Positions 1-7,844 of a stretch of DNA of 64,000 bases are shown here, piece after piece. The stretch is from Gammaproteobacteria bacterium. Lineage in GTDB: Bacteria; Pseudomonadota; Gammaproteobacteria; Enterobacterales; Kangiellaceae. The notes under the pieces were generated by a model that saw only the letters and a program-made list of their open reading frames with translations, was not told the DNA's origin and did not search any database. Both the position numbers and the translations under genes were made by a program. Within the stretch, counting starts at the first letter, position 1. Each line of letters opens with the position of its first letter. The DNA is taken from assembly GCA_013373375.1 (NCBI GenBank), contig JABXHY010000009.1:1-64000 (forward strand), read 5' to 3'.

Positions 1-90
1 ATAACGCCTCAATAACCGGCAGCTGCAACGAAGCAAAGCGTAGTGTAAGCTGTCCGGCACCGAAGGCGCAAAGTTGATTGATTTGTTATG
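1..90 (-). other. attC: attC recombination site of the fifth integron cassette
   Basis: On the - strand this reads as an imperfect palindrome with ATAACAA at its start (83-89) and GGCGTTA at its end (2-8). Inner arms near 20-35 and 45-60 are partly complementary (CAGCT... against AGCTG...). It lies downstream of the 147-aa cassette gene, as attC sites do. Its outer end is at the window edge, so a further cassette is expected to the left. About 110 bases (91-204) separate it from the gene stop and hold no convincing gene. Confidence 0.8.
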
Positions 91-204
91 TGTTCTTGGC
101 ACTTTCTCTGACCCTACAGCATGCCTCATGTGAAGTATGCATTGTATAGCGAATTGACTGAAGTTCTGTACCAAGTTCATTATGCTCGTATAAATAGCGC
201 CTTG

Positions 205-648
205 TTAAATGGTTTTTTCAATCGTTTCACCATTTTCGTTTATATATTGGATTCCACTATATGTTTTTGTGGTGCCCGACCATTTTGCAGTTGCAACTAC
301 TGGAAGTTCTAAACCATTGCTTTCAATAAACGATTTAAACCTTTCAAAATCTTCTTGCGATGGTTCAGCTACACCGTACCAAAAAGAATACCATTCATCG
401 CCCGCAATAATGTTAAATGCCTCAGAGCCGTCATAGACTCCGAATACAACTTTGCCATTTGAGAACTTAAACTCTGATAACTCTAGTTCCGTAATCTGCT
501 CTGAAAATTCAGGGTGACTATCAGGAATAATATGTTCAAATGCATCGAAACCTTCGTCGTCGTTTTGGTAGAAACACCAACGATGAGCTTTTAAGTCTTC
601 GACAGTAATATCTTCTATAGCTTTAGGTTTGCACATTTCCTTTGCCAT
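205..648 (-). CDS. hypothetical protein, integron cassette 5
   Basis: This 147-aa acidic soluble protein has no signal peptide or membrane segment. It is rich in aromatic residues in the middle (a DEWYSFWYG stretch) and in Asp/Glu. I do not recognise the family. The start codon ATG at 648 abuts the recombination core of the preceding attC site, so it has little room for its own leader. This is typical of cassette genes expressed from an upstream promoter or by read-through. It is the fifth gene of the array counted from the integrase. An immunity or stress role would fit many cassette proteins, but nothing in the sequence shows it. Confidence 0.75.
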   Translation of the reverse strand: MAKEMCKPKAIEDITVEDLKAHRWCFYQNDDEGFDAFEHIIPDSHPEFSEQITELELSEFKFSNGKVVFGVYDGSEAFNIIAGDEWYSFWYGVAEPSQEDFERFKSFIESNGLELPVVATAKWSGTTKTYSGIQYINENGETIEKTI

Positions 649-718
649 TTAACGCTCAGTTGTGCGGCTGTGAACGAGTGCGCGAGTGAACTGTCGCGAC
701 ACCAACCGCTTGTTATAA
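647..718 (-). other. attC: attC site between cassettes 4 and 5
   Basis: Read on the - strand, the site begins with TATAACAAGCGG (around 705-717) and ends GAGCGTTAAA (around 648-657). A GC-rich imperfect palindrome lies between them. The GTTAAAT core overlaps the start of the 147-aa cassette gene. Length is about 70 bases, a common attC size. Confidence 0.85.
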
Positions 719-724
719 CTTACT

Positions 725-1111
725 TTACAGCACTTCGATTTTTTTAGTGGACGCATCAAGCCTGTGTACTCTAATTTTGTTATCGTCGGTATATGCTGTG
801 AAACGAACAAAGTTGAAGTCATCTTCGCCGCTTTGATAAATACCTTCAGTCCAAAATATATTATCAGGCTCAGTTCCGATTTCGTAGCTGTCACCATTAC
901 TCAAAAAGTAAATCGTAACACCACACCCTGCAATAGCAACAAAATCATTTCCGAATGAAATTAGCGCGGAATCTGGATCGCCATACACTGAAGAAATGAA
1001 AACATCTTCTACACTTCCACTAGCCGTCAATTTTTTTAAGTATACATTTTCACATACCGAATAAAGTCGATATTGTTCATTTTCAAAAAGTATTCTATTG
1101 GTAGGGTCCAT
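725..1111 (-). CDS. hypothetical protein, integron cassette 4
   Basis: This 128-aa soluble protein has alternating hydrophobic and polar residues along its whole length, which suggests a mostly beta fold. It has no signal peptide or membrane segment and I recognise no catalytic motif. The stop codon lies 7 bases before the attC core. The start ATG (1111) is 12 bases from the attC core on the other side, so the gene fills its cassette. The small size, beta-rich look and cassette setting resemble immunity proteins in general, but no specific family is evident. Confidence 0.75.
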   Translation of the reverse strand: MDPTNRILFENEQYRLYSVCENVYLKKLTASGSVEDVFISSVYGDPDSALISFGNDFVAIAGCGVTIYFLSNGDSYEIGTEPDNIFWTEGIYQSGEDDFNFVRFTAYTDDNKIRVHRLDASTKKIEVL

Positions 1112-1119
1112 ATTAGTAG

Positions 1120-1190
1120 TTATAACGCTCAGCGCAGTCGTAAATTTGCGAAGCGTGGTTATTTATCGGCTGCCGCGTCTGGTTAAATCC
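1120..1190 (-). other. attC: attC site between cassettes 3 and 4
   Basis: On the - strand it opens with ATTTAACCAGACGCGGCAG and closes with CTGCGCTGAGCGTTA (1123-1137 on the + strand). The arms GACGCGGCAG and CTGCGCTG pair imperfectly. The size (about 65-70 bases) and the position directly between two cassette genes support the call. Confidence 0.82.
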
Positions 1191-1197
1191 AGAACTC

Positions 1198-1461
1198 TCA
1201 TACAAAAGTGATGCTAGTATTTTCCGCCAAATCCTTTTTATGAAGCCCTTTAAGCATATAAGCTTCCTTCTCGACAGGTTCTGAAGTGTGACGAAGAAGC
1301 CATTCTTTATAAGCTTCGGTAGTCAGAGTTTCATTATCTTTACCTGTCACCTCAACCTTATAAGGTTTTCCAGGTACGCGTTCCGTAATTGCTTCTATTA
1401 CGACAACAGCTCCTCGGTTTGTAATTTCGAATTTTTCGATTATTTCAAATTGCTCGGTCAT
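1198..1461 (-). CDS. hypothetical protein, integron cassette 3
   Basis: This 87-aa protein is small, charged and soluble, without a signal peptide. The N-terminal half alternates beta-like hydrophobic residues (residues 5-45) and the C-terminal half is Lys/Glu-rich and probably helical. I do not recognise a family. It sits alone in its cassette, flanked by attC sites on both sides, with its ATG 14 bases from the upstream attC core. Function unknown. Confidence 0.7.
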   Translation of the reverse strand: MTEQFEIIEKFEITNRGAVVVIEAITERVPGKPYKVEVTGKDNETLTTEAYKEWLLRHTSEPVEKEAYMLKGLHKKDLAENTSITFV

Positions 1462-1471
1462 ATCATTTACG

Positions 1472-1530
1472 ATTTAACGCCTAATTGAGACGCGCGAGTT
1501 GCGCGTCGTTCTCCGATGTATGGTTAAGTA
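1472..1530 (-). other. attC: short attC site between cassettes 2 and 3
   Basis: The - strand reads CTTAACCATACATCGG at its start and CAATTAGGCGTTAAATC at its end. Between them is an almost perfect GC-rich hairpin, GACGCGC-AACTC-GCGCGTC (roughly 1489-1507 on the + strand). At about 55 bases it is near the short end for attC sites. Confidence 0.82.
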
Positions 1531-1532
1531 CT

Positions 1533-1985
1533 TTATATCCAAGGCTCTAATCGCTCTCGAATAAAAGTATCAAAATCGTCCGACACTTTGCCTACAACTT
1601 GTTTCGAATACACATTAAACCAAACTACTGGACACTCATTATCTCTCATCTTATCTAATTCAAGACATGCAAGCTCATGAGCATCATGATCAGCTTCAAG
1701 GCAAAAAAGATTTGAAGGTAGTTCAAACTCTTCTCGCGCCATCATAGTATTGCCCATGATGCCGTCGAAAGGATCTAAATAATCATCATCAATACCACTG
1801 TAATGATGATCTGCATAGTCAAGGCATCCAACTTCCAAGAGAAACCTTTTATAGCTCTCAGGGAATCGAACTTTAAATTTGGCCTCTACTTCATCTATTC
1901 TGGATTGTTCCTGTTTTCCAGAAAAAAACCATGTATCATCTTTTGCTTTAATTGCAGTGGCTAATTCAGTGTATGATTTCATCAT
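1533..1985 (-). CDS. SUKH/SMI1-KNR4 family protein, integron cassette 2
   Basis: This 150-aa protein matches the SMI1/KNR4 (SUKH) pattern. An early I-D-E-V/E-A-K-F segment (residues 30-38) is followed by FPESYKRFLLEVG (about 40-53), then a loop with D-x-Y-L-D-P-F-D-G-I, and a late D-D-F-D-T-F-I helix near the C-terminus. In bacteria SUKH proteins commonly act as immunity proteins against nuclease-type polymorphic toxins. No toxin gene lies in this cassette, so it would be an orphan immunity gene. The start is an ATG pair at 1985/1982 immediately after the attC core; no Shine-Dalgarno is visible. The family call is reasonably firm; the immunity role is inferred from the family. Confidence 0.75.
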   Translation of the reverse strand: MMKSYTELATAIKAKDDTWFFSGKQEQSRIDEVEAKFKVRFPESYKRFLLEVGCLDYADHHYSGIDDDYLDPFDGIMGNTMMAREEFELPSNLFCLEADHDAHELACLELDKMRDNECPVVWFNVYSKQVVGKVSDDFDTFIRERLEPWI

Positions 1986-1987
1986 GT

Positions 1988-2088
1988 ACGTAACGCCTCG
2001 TTAAGAGGCAACAAAATAGTTGGCTAAAATTAGCGACGAAGGAGCAAAAGCCAACTGTTTTTTGTCCTTTTAAACGATTTGTTAGCTG
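1988..2088 (-). other. attC: long attC site of cassette 1
   Basis: Outer cores are TTGTTAG (2079-2085) and TAACGCC (1991-1997) on the + strand. The inner arms ACAAAATAGTTGGC (about 2010-2023) and GCCAACTGTTTTTTGT (about 2050-2065) pair over more than a dozen positions. It is about 95 bases long. The stop codon of the GNAT gene lies inside the outer core. Confidence 0.87.
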
Positions 2089-2510
2089 CAAATGTCAGTT
2101 ATTGAAAAGTGGTGACTGGCTATATTAAAACGATTATTTAGATAAAATCTATGGGCTGGAAATTTTTGAATGCCAGAATCTAAATGTAGTTGCTTACAAC
2201 CTAATTCTTTACAATATGATTTAAACCAATCAATTATAAAAGTACCAACACCCGTTGAACGATAGTTTTCATTTGTAACAAGATCATCAATGTAAATATG
2301 TTTACCCCAAGCAATTTTTTCACCTACAACGAAACCTGCAACACATAGAATATTGTCGTCTGATTTAACGGTAGCGATTTGATAACCAGCTTTTTGCTGT
2401 TTTTTAATTTGCTCAATGAGTGAATCTAAAGTGTATTGGGGACGAAGTTGAAGTAATACTTCTGCTATAGCAGGTAATTCCTTTTCAGAATTTACTAAAT
2501 GAACTTCCAT
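2082..2510 (-). CDS. GNAT family N-acetyltransferase, integron cassette 1
   Basis: This 142-aa GNAT protein would transfer an acyl group from acyl-CoA to an unknown amine. The signature is beta strand 4 with motif A: IDDLVTNENYRSTGVGTFIIDW (about residues 72-94), where R-S-T-G-V-G is the pyrophosphate-binding Q/R-x-x-G-x-G/A loop. A C-terminal HRFYLNNRF segment follows, as in many GNATs. It is the first cassette next to attI, the best-expressed position in an integron. AAGGAG sits about 6 bases before its ATG, which most of the other cassette genes lack. The stop codon is within the attC core. The substrate cannot be read from the sequence. Confidence 0.85.
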   Translation of the reverse strand: MEVHLVNSEKELPAIAEVLLQLRPQYTLDSLIEQIKKQQKAGYQIATVKSDDNILCVAGFVVGEKIAWGKHIYIDDLVTNENYRSTGVGTFIIDWFKSYCKELGCKQLHLDSGIQKFPAHRFYLNNRFNIASHHFSITDICS

Positions 2511-2600
2511 AGTTTCTCCTTGCAGCTAACGCTTATTCTATTCATGTAAGCGTAAATAAACCGCTCACTTTTCATACCGCATAGCCTACAGCCCTTTCAG
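2511..2600 (-). other. attI: probable attI primary recombination site and cassette junction
   Basis: The - strand core GCGTTAGCTGC (around 2522-2532 on the + strand) joins the array to the intI leader. It carries the G-TTA crossover point expected at attI. No palindromic attC-like partner lies beyond it, and the sequence then runs into the intI upstream region. A cassette promoter (Pc) should lie here or inside intI, but I see no convincing -35/-10 pair. Confidence 0.65.
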
Positions 2601-2818
2601 GACAAGTACTAGAGCAAAAATTAAATTTCCAGATAATGCTGTATAGATCGCTCAATAGCATAAGATCCCATTATGTGCGCCGCTGTATTCTCAATAAATT
2701 CAATTGGTTAGTGACTTATCCACAGATATATATACGAAAAACTTGCTTTTTAACTACTCATTTGCCTAGTATTTATACACTACTTATAAAAGTAGTGCTG
2801 TCTACGAAGGAGTGTTCA
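2601..2818 (+). promoter_or_regulatory. intI leader with a palindrome before the integrase gene
   Basis: This AT-rich leader has no gene of its own. CACTACTT (2778-2785) and AAGTAGTG (2790-2797) form a perfect 8-bp inverted repeat with an ATAA centre, 21 bases before the proposed TTG start. It could be an operator or an mRNA hairpin near the ribosome site. It is not the LexA consensus (CTGT-N8-ACAG), so SOS control of this intI is not supported here. Confidence 0.5.
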
Positions 2819-3784
2819 TTGAGTAAGCCAAAACTTATGCAACTGCTCAGGAGAGCTATTCGAGCAAAACACTATGCTCTATCAACCGAAAAGACCTATT
2901 GTTCATGGGTTAAGAGCTATATTTTTTATCATGGACTGAAGCATCCAAAAGATTTAAATGAAGGCGATATCGGGAACTTTTTAAGCTACCTTGCAGTTGA
3001 AAAGAAAGTTTCCCCAAAAACGCAAAACCAAGCGCTCTGTGCGCTCCTTTTTCTCTATCGCCATGTGCTCATGAGAGAGTTGAACGACACTATTAACTAC
3101 CACTGGGCTAAACCGAGTCAGTATTTGCCTGTCGTATTATCAAAAAGTGAAATAGACGATATCTTATCTGAAATGAGTGGCTGCCCACTTTTAATGGCCC
3201 AGCTCATGTATGGCGCTGGATTGAGAAAGATGGAGGTTCACAGACTTAGAATTAAAGACATCGACTTTCATCGGCATCAAATCACAATACGCCAAGGGAA
3301 AGGGAATAAAGATCGGTATGTTCCTCTGCCGAAAGTCACTATTCCGGCTCTTAAAGAACAAATAGCGATTTCAGAAAGCTTATTCAAACAAGACCGGTTA
3401 CTTAATGTCGAAGGCGTCGAGATGCCTTTTGCGTTAACCCGGAAATATCCAAACGCAAATAAGGAGTTCAACTGGCACTGGGTATTTCCCAGCCTTAAGT
3501 TATCAGTGGATCCGAGAACCAAGATCAAAAGAAGGCACCACATTCATCCTTCTGTCGTAGCAAAACATCTAAAAAAAGCATGCAAAGACGCCAAAATAAT
3601 AAAGAAAGCGAGTTGTCATACTCTGCGTCACAGCTTCGCGACACATTTACTTGAAGCTAATTCGGATATAAGAACAGTGCAAGAATTGTTAGGCCACAAT
3701 GATGTAAGAACCACACAAATTTATACACATGTAATGGATAGAAGTCGCTCCGGAATCTTATCACCTTTGGATAGAGCAGATTAA
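2819..3784 (+). CDS. intI: integron integrase (tyrosine recombinase)
   Basis: IntI catalyses cassette insertion and excision at attI and attC. The N-terminal SAM-like DNA-binding domain runs from about residue 3 to 90 (ALSTEKTYCSWVKSYIFYHG). The catalytic domain has the Arg in GAGLRKMEVHRL, HTLRHSFATHLLE (His-x-x-Arg), LLGHNDVRTTQIYTH and the nucleophilic Tyr in that last motif. The integron-specific insertion before HxxR is present: RKYPNANKEFNWHWVFPS and RRHHIHPSVV. Coding runs open back to 2636, but homology begins only around residue 62 of that frame. TTG at 2819, preceded by AAGGAG (2807-2812), gives 321 aa, the normal IntI length. It is divergent from the cassettes and ends 4 bases from a convergent GFA gene. 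Confidence 0.93.
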   Translation: MSKPKLMQLLRRAIRAKHYALSTEKTYCSWVKSYIFYHGLKHPKDLNEGDIGNFLSYLAVEKKVSPKTQNQALCALLFLYRHVLMRELNDTINYHWAKPSQYLPVVLSKSEIDDILSEMSGCPLLMAQLMYGAGLRKMEVHRLRIKDIDFHRHQITIRQGKGNKDRYVPLPKVTIPALKEQIAISESLFKQDRLLNVEGVEMPFALTRKYPNANKEFNWHWVFPSLKLSVDPRTKIKRRHHIHPSVVAKHLKKACKDAKIIKKASCHTLRHSFATHLLEANSDIRTVQELLGHNDVRTTQIYTHVMDRSRSGILSPLDRAD

Positions 3785-3788
3785 TTAT

Positions 3789-4172
3789 TCAATCCAAAAA
3801 CTCCCAAGTATCTGCGCCATCAAACAGCCTGACTTTCACAGCAGTTAAAAGTTGGGGCTCAAAATTTCGAAGGTTCACACCATGACGAGCGCCTGGAGAT
3901 GCGCCTATCGGCTCCCAATGAGTAAGAACACCACAGGTTTTACATCTAAAATTTTTGAGCGTTTTATCACCACAAACATAACTCTCAGTATTTTCGGGGT
4001 GACCTTCAATAAGGACTTTTCCTAATTCATAGTAGGCCAATATCGCACCGGTTCGACGACACAAAGAACAGTTACAACTTGTTGCTGTTTCTGGCAACGA
4101 AGGTAGAGTGATGCGAATTGAGCCACAATGACAAGAACCACACAGTGACAACTTATTATTTTTCTCTTCCAT
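3789..4172 (-). CDS. GFA/CENP-V domain protein
   Basis: This 127-aa protein has the zinc-binding pattern of the GFA (glutathione-dependent formaldehyde-activating enzyme) superfamily: CGSCHCGSI (residues 11-19), CNCSLCRRTGA (about 33-43) and FRCKTCGVLTHWEPIG (about 75-90). Members bind zinc; most have no demonstrated reaction, so a specific GFA activity should not be assumed. It converges on intI (4-bp gap). It follows the gene at 4198-4632 by 25 bases, so the two could share a transcript. Confidence 0.88.
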   Translation of the reverse strand: MEEKNNKLSLCGSCHCGSIRITLPSLPETATSCNCSLCRRTGAILAYYELGKVLIEGHPENTESYVCGDKTLKNFRCKTCGVLTHWEPIGASPGARHGVNLRNFEPQLLTAVKVRLFDGADTWEFLD

Positions 4173-4197
4173 TTGAGAGCTCGGCCTTAATGTTAAG

Positions 4198-4632
4198 TTA
4201 ATCTAACTTAATGCTCTTATCCATTCCTGTTTGACTGTCACGAATAGTGATTTCATTTTCACTAATATCCCATTCTGGCTGAGTTGACATAGGTTCGTAC
4301 TGATTTCCCATATACATCCAAGGAAAATCACCAAGGATTTCTTGATTTTTATGATCAAAAATAACCGCATTATAAATATCAACAATATAAGAAGTTCCAG
4401 CGCTTCCAGAAAAATAAACAATCAGCTCAATACGTTCGCTCACTTTATAGGAATTGATTAACCCAATACCACCTGACGTATAGGTAATTGGTGAATTTAT
4501 TTTAGAGTTCGATTTAGACTCGATAAATAAATCCGGCGCTTCACCTTTTATTATCCAGTCGAGCCCCTGACTGCTAAAAGACATAACAGTTACGGTTAAT
4601 AAAACCAATATCTTTAGCAGTTTCATATTCAC
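4198..4632 (-). CDS. hypothetical secreted protein
   Basis: This 144-aa protein begins with a Sec-type signal peptide: Lys at residues 4 and 7, then a hydrophobic stretch to about residue 22 (LLKILVLLTVTVMSFSSQG). The mature part has beta-like alternation and two aromatic clusters (FPWMYMGN near residue 105, PEWDISENEI). No lipobox Cys is present, so it is probably periplasmic. I do not recognise the family. It sits just upstream of the GFA gene in the same direction. Confidence 0.75.
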   Translation of the reverse strand: MNMKLLKILVLLTVTVMSFSSQGLDWIIKGEAPDLFIESKSNSKINSPITYTSGGIGLINSYKVSERIELIVYFSGSAGTSYIVDIYNAVIFDHKNQEILGDFPWMYMGNQYEPMSTQPEWDISENEITIRDSQTGMDKSIKLD

Positions 4633-4693
4633 CTCGTTATTCAGTTGAGCTAGCCTAAAAGACTAACTCTCTTAAAGATTAATCCATTAAAAC

Positions 4694-4912
4694 TTATTCG
4701 TGATTCCATTTTACTTGAAATTCAATTTCTTCAGAGCCATCTTCACGTTCGTGCTCAATCGAAAACTCAGCTCTCACTGGCACATAAATGCGCTCACCCG
4801 CAATTTGAATTTCGAACTTTTCACCTGACTCTAGTGAGTCAGCAAGTCTGCGTAATTTCGCAACAAACTCACTGGTTGAATAAATTTTTTCAATATCTCT
4901 TTCGCCTTTCAT
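4694..4912 (-). CDS. amphi-Trp domain protein
   Basis: This 72-aa protein fits the amphi-Trp domain family: an N-terminal helix (EFVAKLRRLADSLESG), a strand FEIQIAGERIYVPV, and a C-terminal IEFQVKWNHE strand ending in the conserved Trp. The family has no known biochemical role. The gene stands alone, with the 4198-4632 gene about 60 bases downstream in the same direction. The gap 4913-5165 holds no further gene. Confidence 0.8.
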   Translation of the reverse strand: MKGERDIEKIYSTSEFVAKLRRLADSLESGEKFEIQIAGERIYVPVRAEFSIEHEREDGSEEIEFQVKWNHE

Positions 4913-5165
4913 AAATCCTCCAATTGAATAGTCGGCATTTAATCAATATTACCTTATAAAATACATGTACAGTTACTAAATATTAAGAACTGCTTACTCT
5001 AGCTCAGTGATTACTCAACAGCAACCTCATTCCCTTTACAAATAATCGAGAAGTTTTATTTGACAGATTAGAGAAAAAAGTAGGGGCGTAGATACTTCTG
5101 TTTCGCGATTGAACCGCTCGGTCGCTTTTCTCAATAATTTGTCACAAGAAGAATGAAGACTTATT

Positions 5166-5750
5166 TTAGATGCTGCTGTTCTGTTTCAATTTCTTTTCTT
5201 TCTTTTCCTTTCTGCGCTTTTCTTTGTCAGTTTTTAGTTTCTCTTTTCTGTCTATAGCCTCTAAAGATAAGAAGCTACCTTCAACTTTTTCGCCATTAGA
5301 ATCTTCCAACCAAACTGAAGTTCTTAACCAAAGTACATCTCCTTTCACTCGATACTCCTCGTTTGCTTTAGGAGTGAAATTAAATGTGTGTTGAAGAAGA
5401 TAATTGTCACCAATCATTGACTCGAAGTCTGTAGAAAAAAATTGATAAGCTTGAATAGTCACTTCAAGTGGTTCCGCAGGCAATCTTCTTTTCACCATTA
5501 CCGGATCAAACTCTCTGCCTCGACCGTAGTTTCGACTTCGAGTAGCTCCCCATGAAGATTCAATGTGCCGACCGTTTACCATTGCCAACTCATAAAAGTG
5601 GGCGGTAGACGTTTGCTTATGACTGTAGGTATCCTCAACGTAAGCAATAGATCCTGTGTAGCCTTCTGGAACAGGTTTGTATGGCGCCGCACATCCATAA
5701 AACATCAAACTAAAAACGATAATGCTCAAAAGTCTAGAAATTGTCATCAT
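5166..5750 (-). CDS. hypothetical lipoprotein with Lys/Glu-rich tail
   Basis: This 194-aa predicted lipoprotein has a hydrophobic N-terminus ending in the lipobox F-Y-G-C (Cys at residue 20), so it should be acylated and anchored in a membrane facing the periplasm. The mature region up to about residue 160 is beta-rich. The last 35 residues are a run of Lys and Glu (KEKRRKEKKEKK), probably a helical charged tail. Family not recognised. ATG ATG occurs at 5750/5747; either could be the start. Confidence 0.75.
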   Translation of the reverse strand: MMTISRLLSIIVFSLMFYGCAAPYKPVPEGYTGSIAYVEDTYSHKQTSTAHFYELAMVNGRHIESSWGATRSRNYGRGREFDPVMVKRRLPAEPLEVTIQAYQFFSTDFESMIGDNYLLQHTFNFTPKANEEYRVKGDVLWLRTSVWLEDSNGEKVEGSFLSLEAIDRKEKLKTDKEKRRKEKKEKKLKQNSSI

Positions 5751-5969
5751 TTTCCCTTACTGGAAATTTAATACTTCCAGATCATAATTTATCCAAAATG
5801 TGTACTGTCGAACGCCGAATATTATAGGTCAATATTACATACTAACTCTAGTTGTTAGGAGTTCAATTCATGTCCATGAGCTAGGATCAAGTTTCTAAGG
5901 AATTAAAATCGAGTAATTTTATTTGTATCGAAGAATTTAGAACGACATCCATGTCGATAATTTAAGTCA

Positions 5970-6971
5970 TTAGTTTTTGAGTACGACTCTGTAACGCGCT
6001 TTACCATCTTTTAAGTGTTGAATTGCTTTATTAACATCTTTCATATCAAACACTTCTACTTTTGGTTTTATATCGTGACGGACTGCAAAATCAAGCATCT
6101 CAGCGATGGTGACTGGTGCCCCGACTGGAGAAGCCGACACACTGCGTTGACCCATGAGTAATGAAAAGACGTTCAATTCCACTGGCTCTAATACCGCACC
6201 AAGAAAATGAAAACGACCTTTCGGTTTTAGGGTGCCAATATAAAGTTCCCAGTTTAGCTTTACGTTAACTGTCGAAAGAATTAGATCGAATGATCCGGCC
6301 GCATCTTCTAACGCTTTATCATCTTTAGAATTGAGCGTTTTGTGCGCACCCAGTTCTCGCGCTTCTTTTTCTTTCGCTTCAGAAGATGTAAACGCGGTCA
6401 CTTCACAACCCCAGGCATTTAAAAATTGAAGTGCCATGTGACCCAAACCACCAATCCCAATCACCGCAACTTTAGCAGTTGGTGGAAGCTCAAATTGTTT
6501 CATTGGGTTATATACTGTTACACCACCACAAAACAATGGCCCGGCGACTTCGGATGGCAAGTTTTCTGGTAATTTTATAACCGCGGTTGCTTGTGCTCTC
6601 ACGCGATCGGCAAATCCTCCATGACGACCAATGATGGTACCTTGCGCTTGCCCACATAAATTGTGATCACCCGACATGCATGGATGACATGTATTGCAGT
6701 AGCCCGAATGCCAACCCAAACCAACTCTATCGCCTTCTTTGAGATGAGTGACATGCTCACCAACCGCAGCAACTTTTCCCGCAACCTCATGACCAGGAAC
6801 AAACGGAAACTCAGACATTCCCCACTCATTGTCCAACATGCTTAAATCGCTGTGGCATACACCGCAATATTCAACCGCTATCTCAACCTCGTGCGCACCA
6901 AGACTACCAGGATCGTACTGATAGGGTTTAAGTTCACCACCTTCTTTATCAGCTGCATAAGCATTAATCAC
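5970..6971 (-). CDS. zinc-dependent alcohol dehydrogenase (cinnamyl-alcohol/YahK type)
   Basis: This 333-aa medium-chain dehydrogenase oxidises alcohols or reduces aldehydes with NAD(P). Catalytic zinc ligands are in [10 protein letters not shown] (about residues 36-45) and PGHEVAGKV. The structural zinc site is [15 protein letters not shown] (about 92-106). The Rossmann loop is [14 protein letters not shown] (about 170-183). Length is normal or slightly short for the family. The start is GTG at 6971 with AGGAG 7 bases upstream. The gene is monocistronic by spacing. The 272-bp gap to the next gene (6972-7243) shows nothing further. Confidence 0.92.
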   Translation of the reverse strand: MINAYAADKEGGELKPYQYDPGSLGAHEVEIAVEYCGVCHSDLSMLDNEWGMSEFPFVPGHEVAGKVAAVGEHVTHLKEGDRVGLGWHSGYCNTCHPCMSGDHNLCGQAQGTIIGRHGGFADRVRAQATAVIKLPENLPSEVAGPLFCGGVTVYNPMKQFELPPTAKVAVIGIGGLGHMALQFLNAWGCEVTAFTSSEAKEKEARELGAHKTLNSKDDKALEDAAGSFDLILSTVNVKLNWELYIGTLKPKGRFHFLGAVLEPVELNVFSLLMGQRSVSASPVGAPVTIAEMLDFAVRHDIKPKVEVFDMKDVNKAIQHLKDGKARYRVVLKN

Positions 6972-7243
6972 GTCTACGCTCCTCTTAATTTGTTTATAAT
7001 TAGTTTATCTATCAACGTTTATATTTCTTTCGATACAATTTAAAAAATGTCGAGTACAGTATCTTTCAAGACAGATTCTTTAAATGAGTCTTTTTCCTTT
7101 TAAGGTATTTACTTGTACGGTAACGATTGCTTTTAGAGCAATAACAATTAAAAACGACTCTGAAAAGTTAAACGTTGATAATAATTCAACCTTTGCTTTC
7201 TTCACTTTCAATTCTCTAATACTCAATAATGTTAAAATTAATT

Positions 7244-7825
7244 TTATTCAATAACTCTAACTGCCTGAGCTTTGTACATTAAATCATTCGCCATTTTTCG
7301 CTGCTTTTTAGTTTTCACGCGTACAATCAGCGCCCAATGACCATCTCGAACGGCACTCGACAATTGTGTAAAAAAAGAACTTTTCCCACAGCCAAACAAG
7401 TGGCTAAATTCCATTGTCATGGCAGCCGTAAATCCAGAGAAAAATCCGATTGAACCTGCAACAATCATGACTGTCCAGTCGGTTTGCGTCACAAACTCAG
7501 GGCCAGACGACCATAAAACAAGACCGACAAACAATCCTAACAACAGGCCAATTATGGAATAGGTGGAAAACGTCGAATACCATTTACTGTCGCTTCTTGG
7601 CAAACCCAACCCTCGCTTACGGGTCAGGGTGGGATCATTGGGTCTTACGACTCGAATATGTCTCATTCGAATATGTTTTTCGTCTAATAAGTTTTCAAAG
7701 GCATCATGCACTGCATCTTCGGATTTAAATACAGCCCCGATGCGATGCGCTAACACTTCGTTAACTTCTAAGTTTTGAGTACTTTTATTGCTATCTTCTT
7801 CTGCTTCATTCTCTTCAAGAAGCAT
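7244..7825 (-). CDS. hypothetical two-helix membrane protein coupled to the TPP enzyme
   Basis: This 193-aa protein has a soluble N-terminal half with a helix-loop segment (AVFKSEDAVHDAFENLLDEKH, residues about 33-53), similar in style to proteins that recognise a small stress domain. Two membrane segments follow (IIGLLLGLFVGLVLW, about 90-106, and VMIVAGSIGFFSGFTAAM, about 120-137), then a soluble tail. Family not recognised with certainty. AGGAGG precedes the ATG by 4 bases. The gene starts 19 bases after the stop of the upstream PoxB-like gene, so the pair is almost certainly co-transcribed. Confidence 0.8.
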   Translation of the reverse strand: MLLEENEAEEDSNKSTQNLEVNEVLAHRIGAVFKSEDAVHDAFENLLDEKHIRMRHIRVVRPNDPTLTRKRGLGLPRSDSKWYSTFSTYSIIGLLLGLFVGLVLWSSGPEFVTQTDWTVMIVAGSIGFFSGFTAAMTMEFSHLFGCGKSSFFTQLSSAVRDGHWALIVRVKTKKQRKMANDLMYKAQAVRVIE

Positions 7826-7844
7826 GTGACCTCCTGCTGTAAAG

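Noticed and set aside
121-312. 63-codon + strand frame within the last cassette
   Set aside because: It overlaps the cassette gene on the other strand, has no ribosome site and no protein-like composition.
2636-2818. N-terminal extension of the integrase frame
   Set aside because: No integrase homology in these 61 residues, while a good ribosome site precedes TTG 2819 and the shorter form has the normal IntI length.
2601-2818. LexA/SOS box for intI
   Set aside because: No CTGT-N8-ACAG sequence was found in the leader; the 20-bp palindrome has a different sequence.
6600-6830. Shadow frames inside the alcohol dehydrogenase gene
   Set aside because: They lie on the opposite strand or another frame of a clear gene and have no family features.
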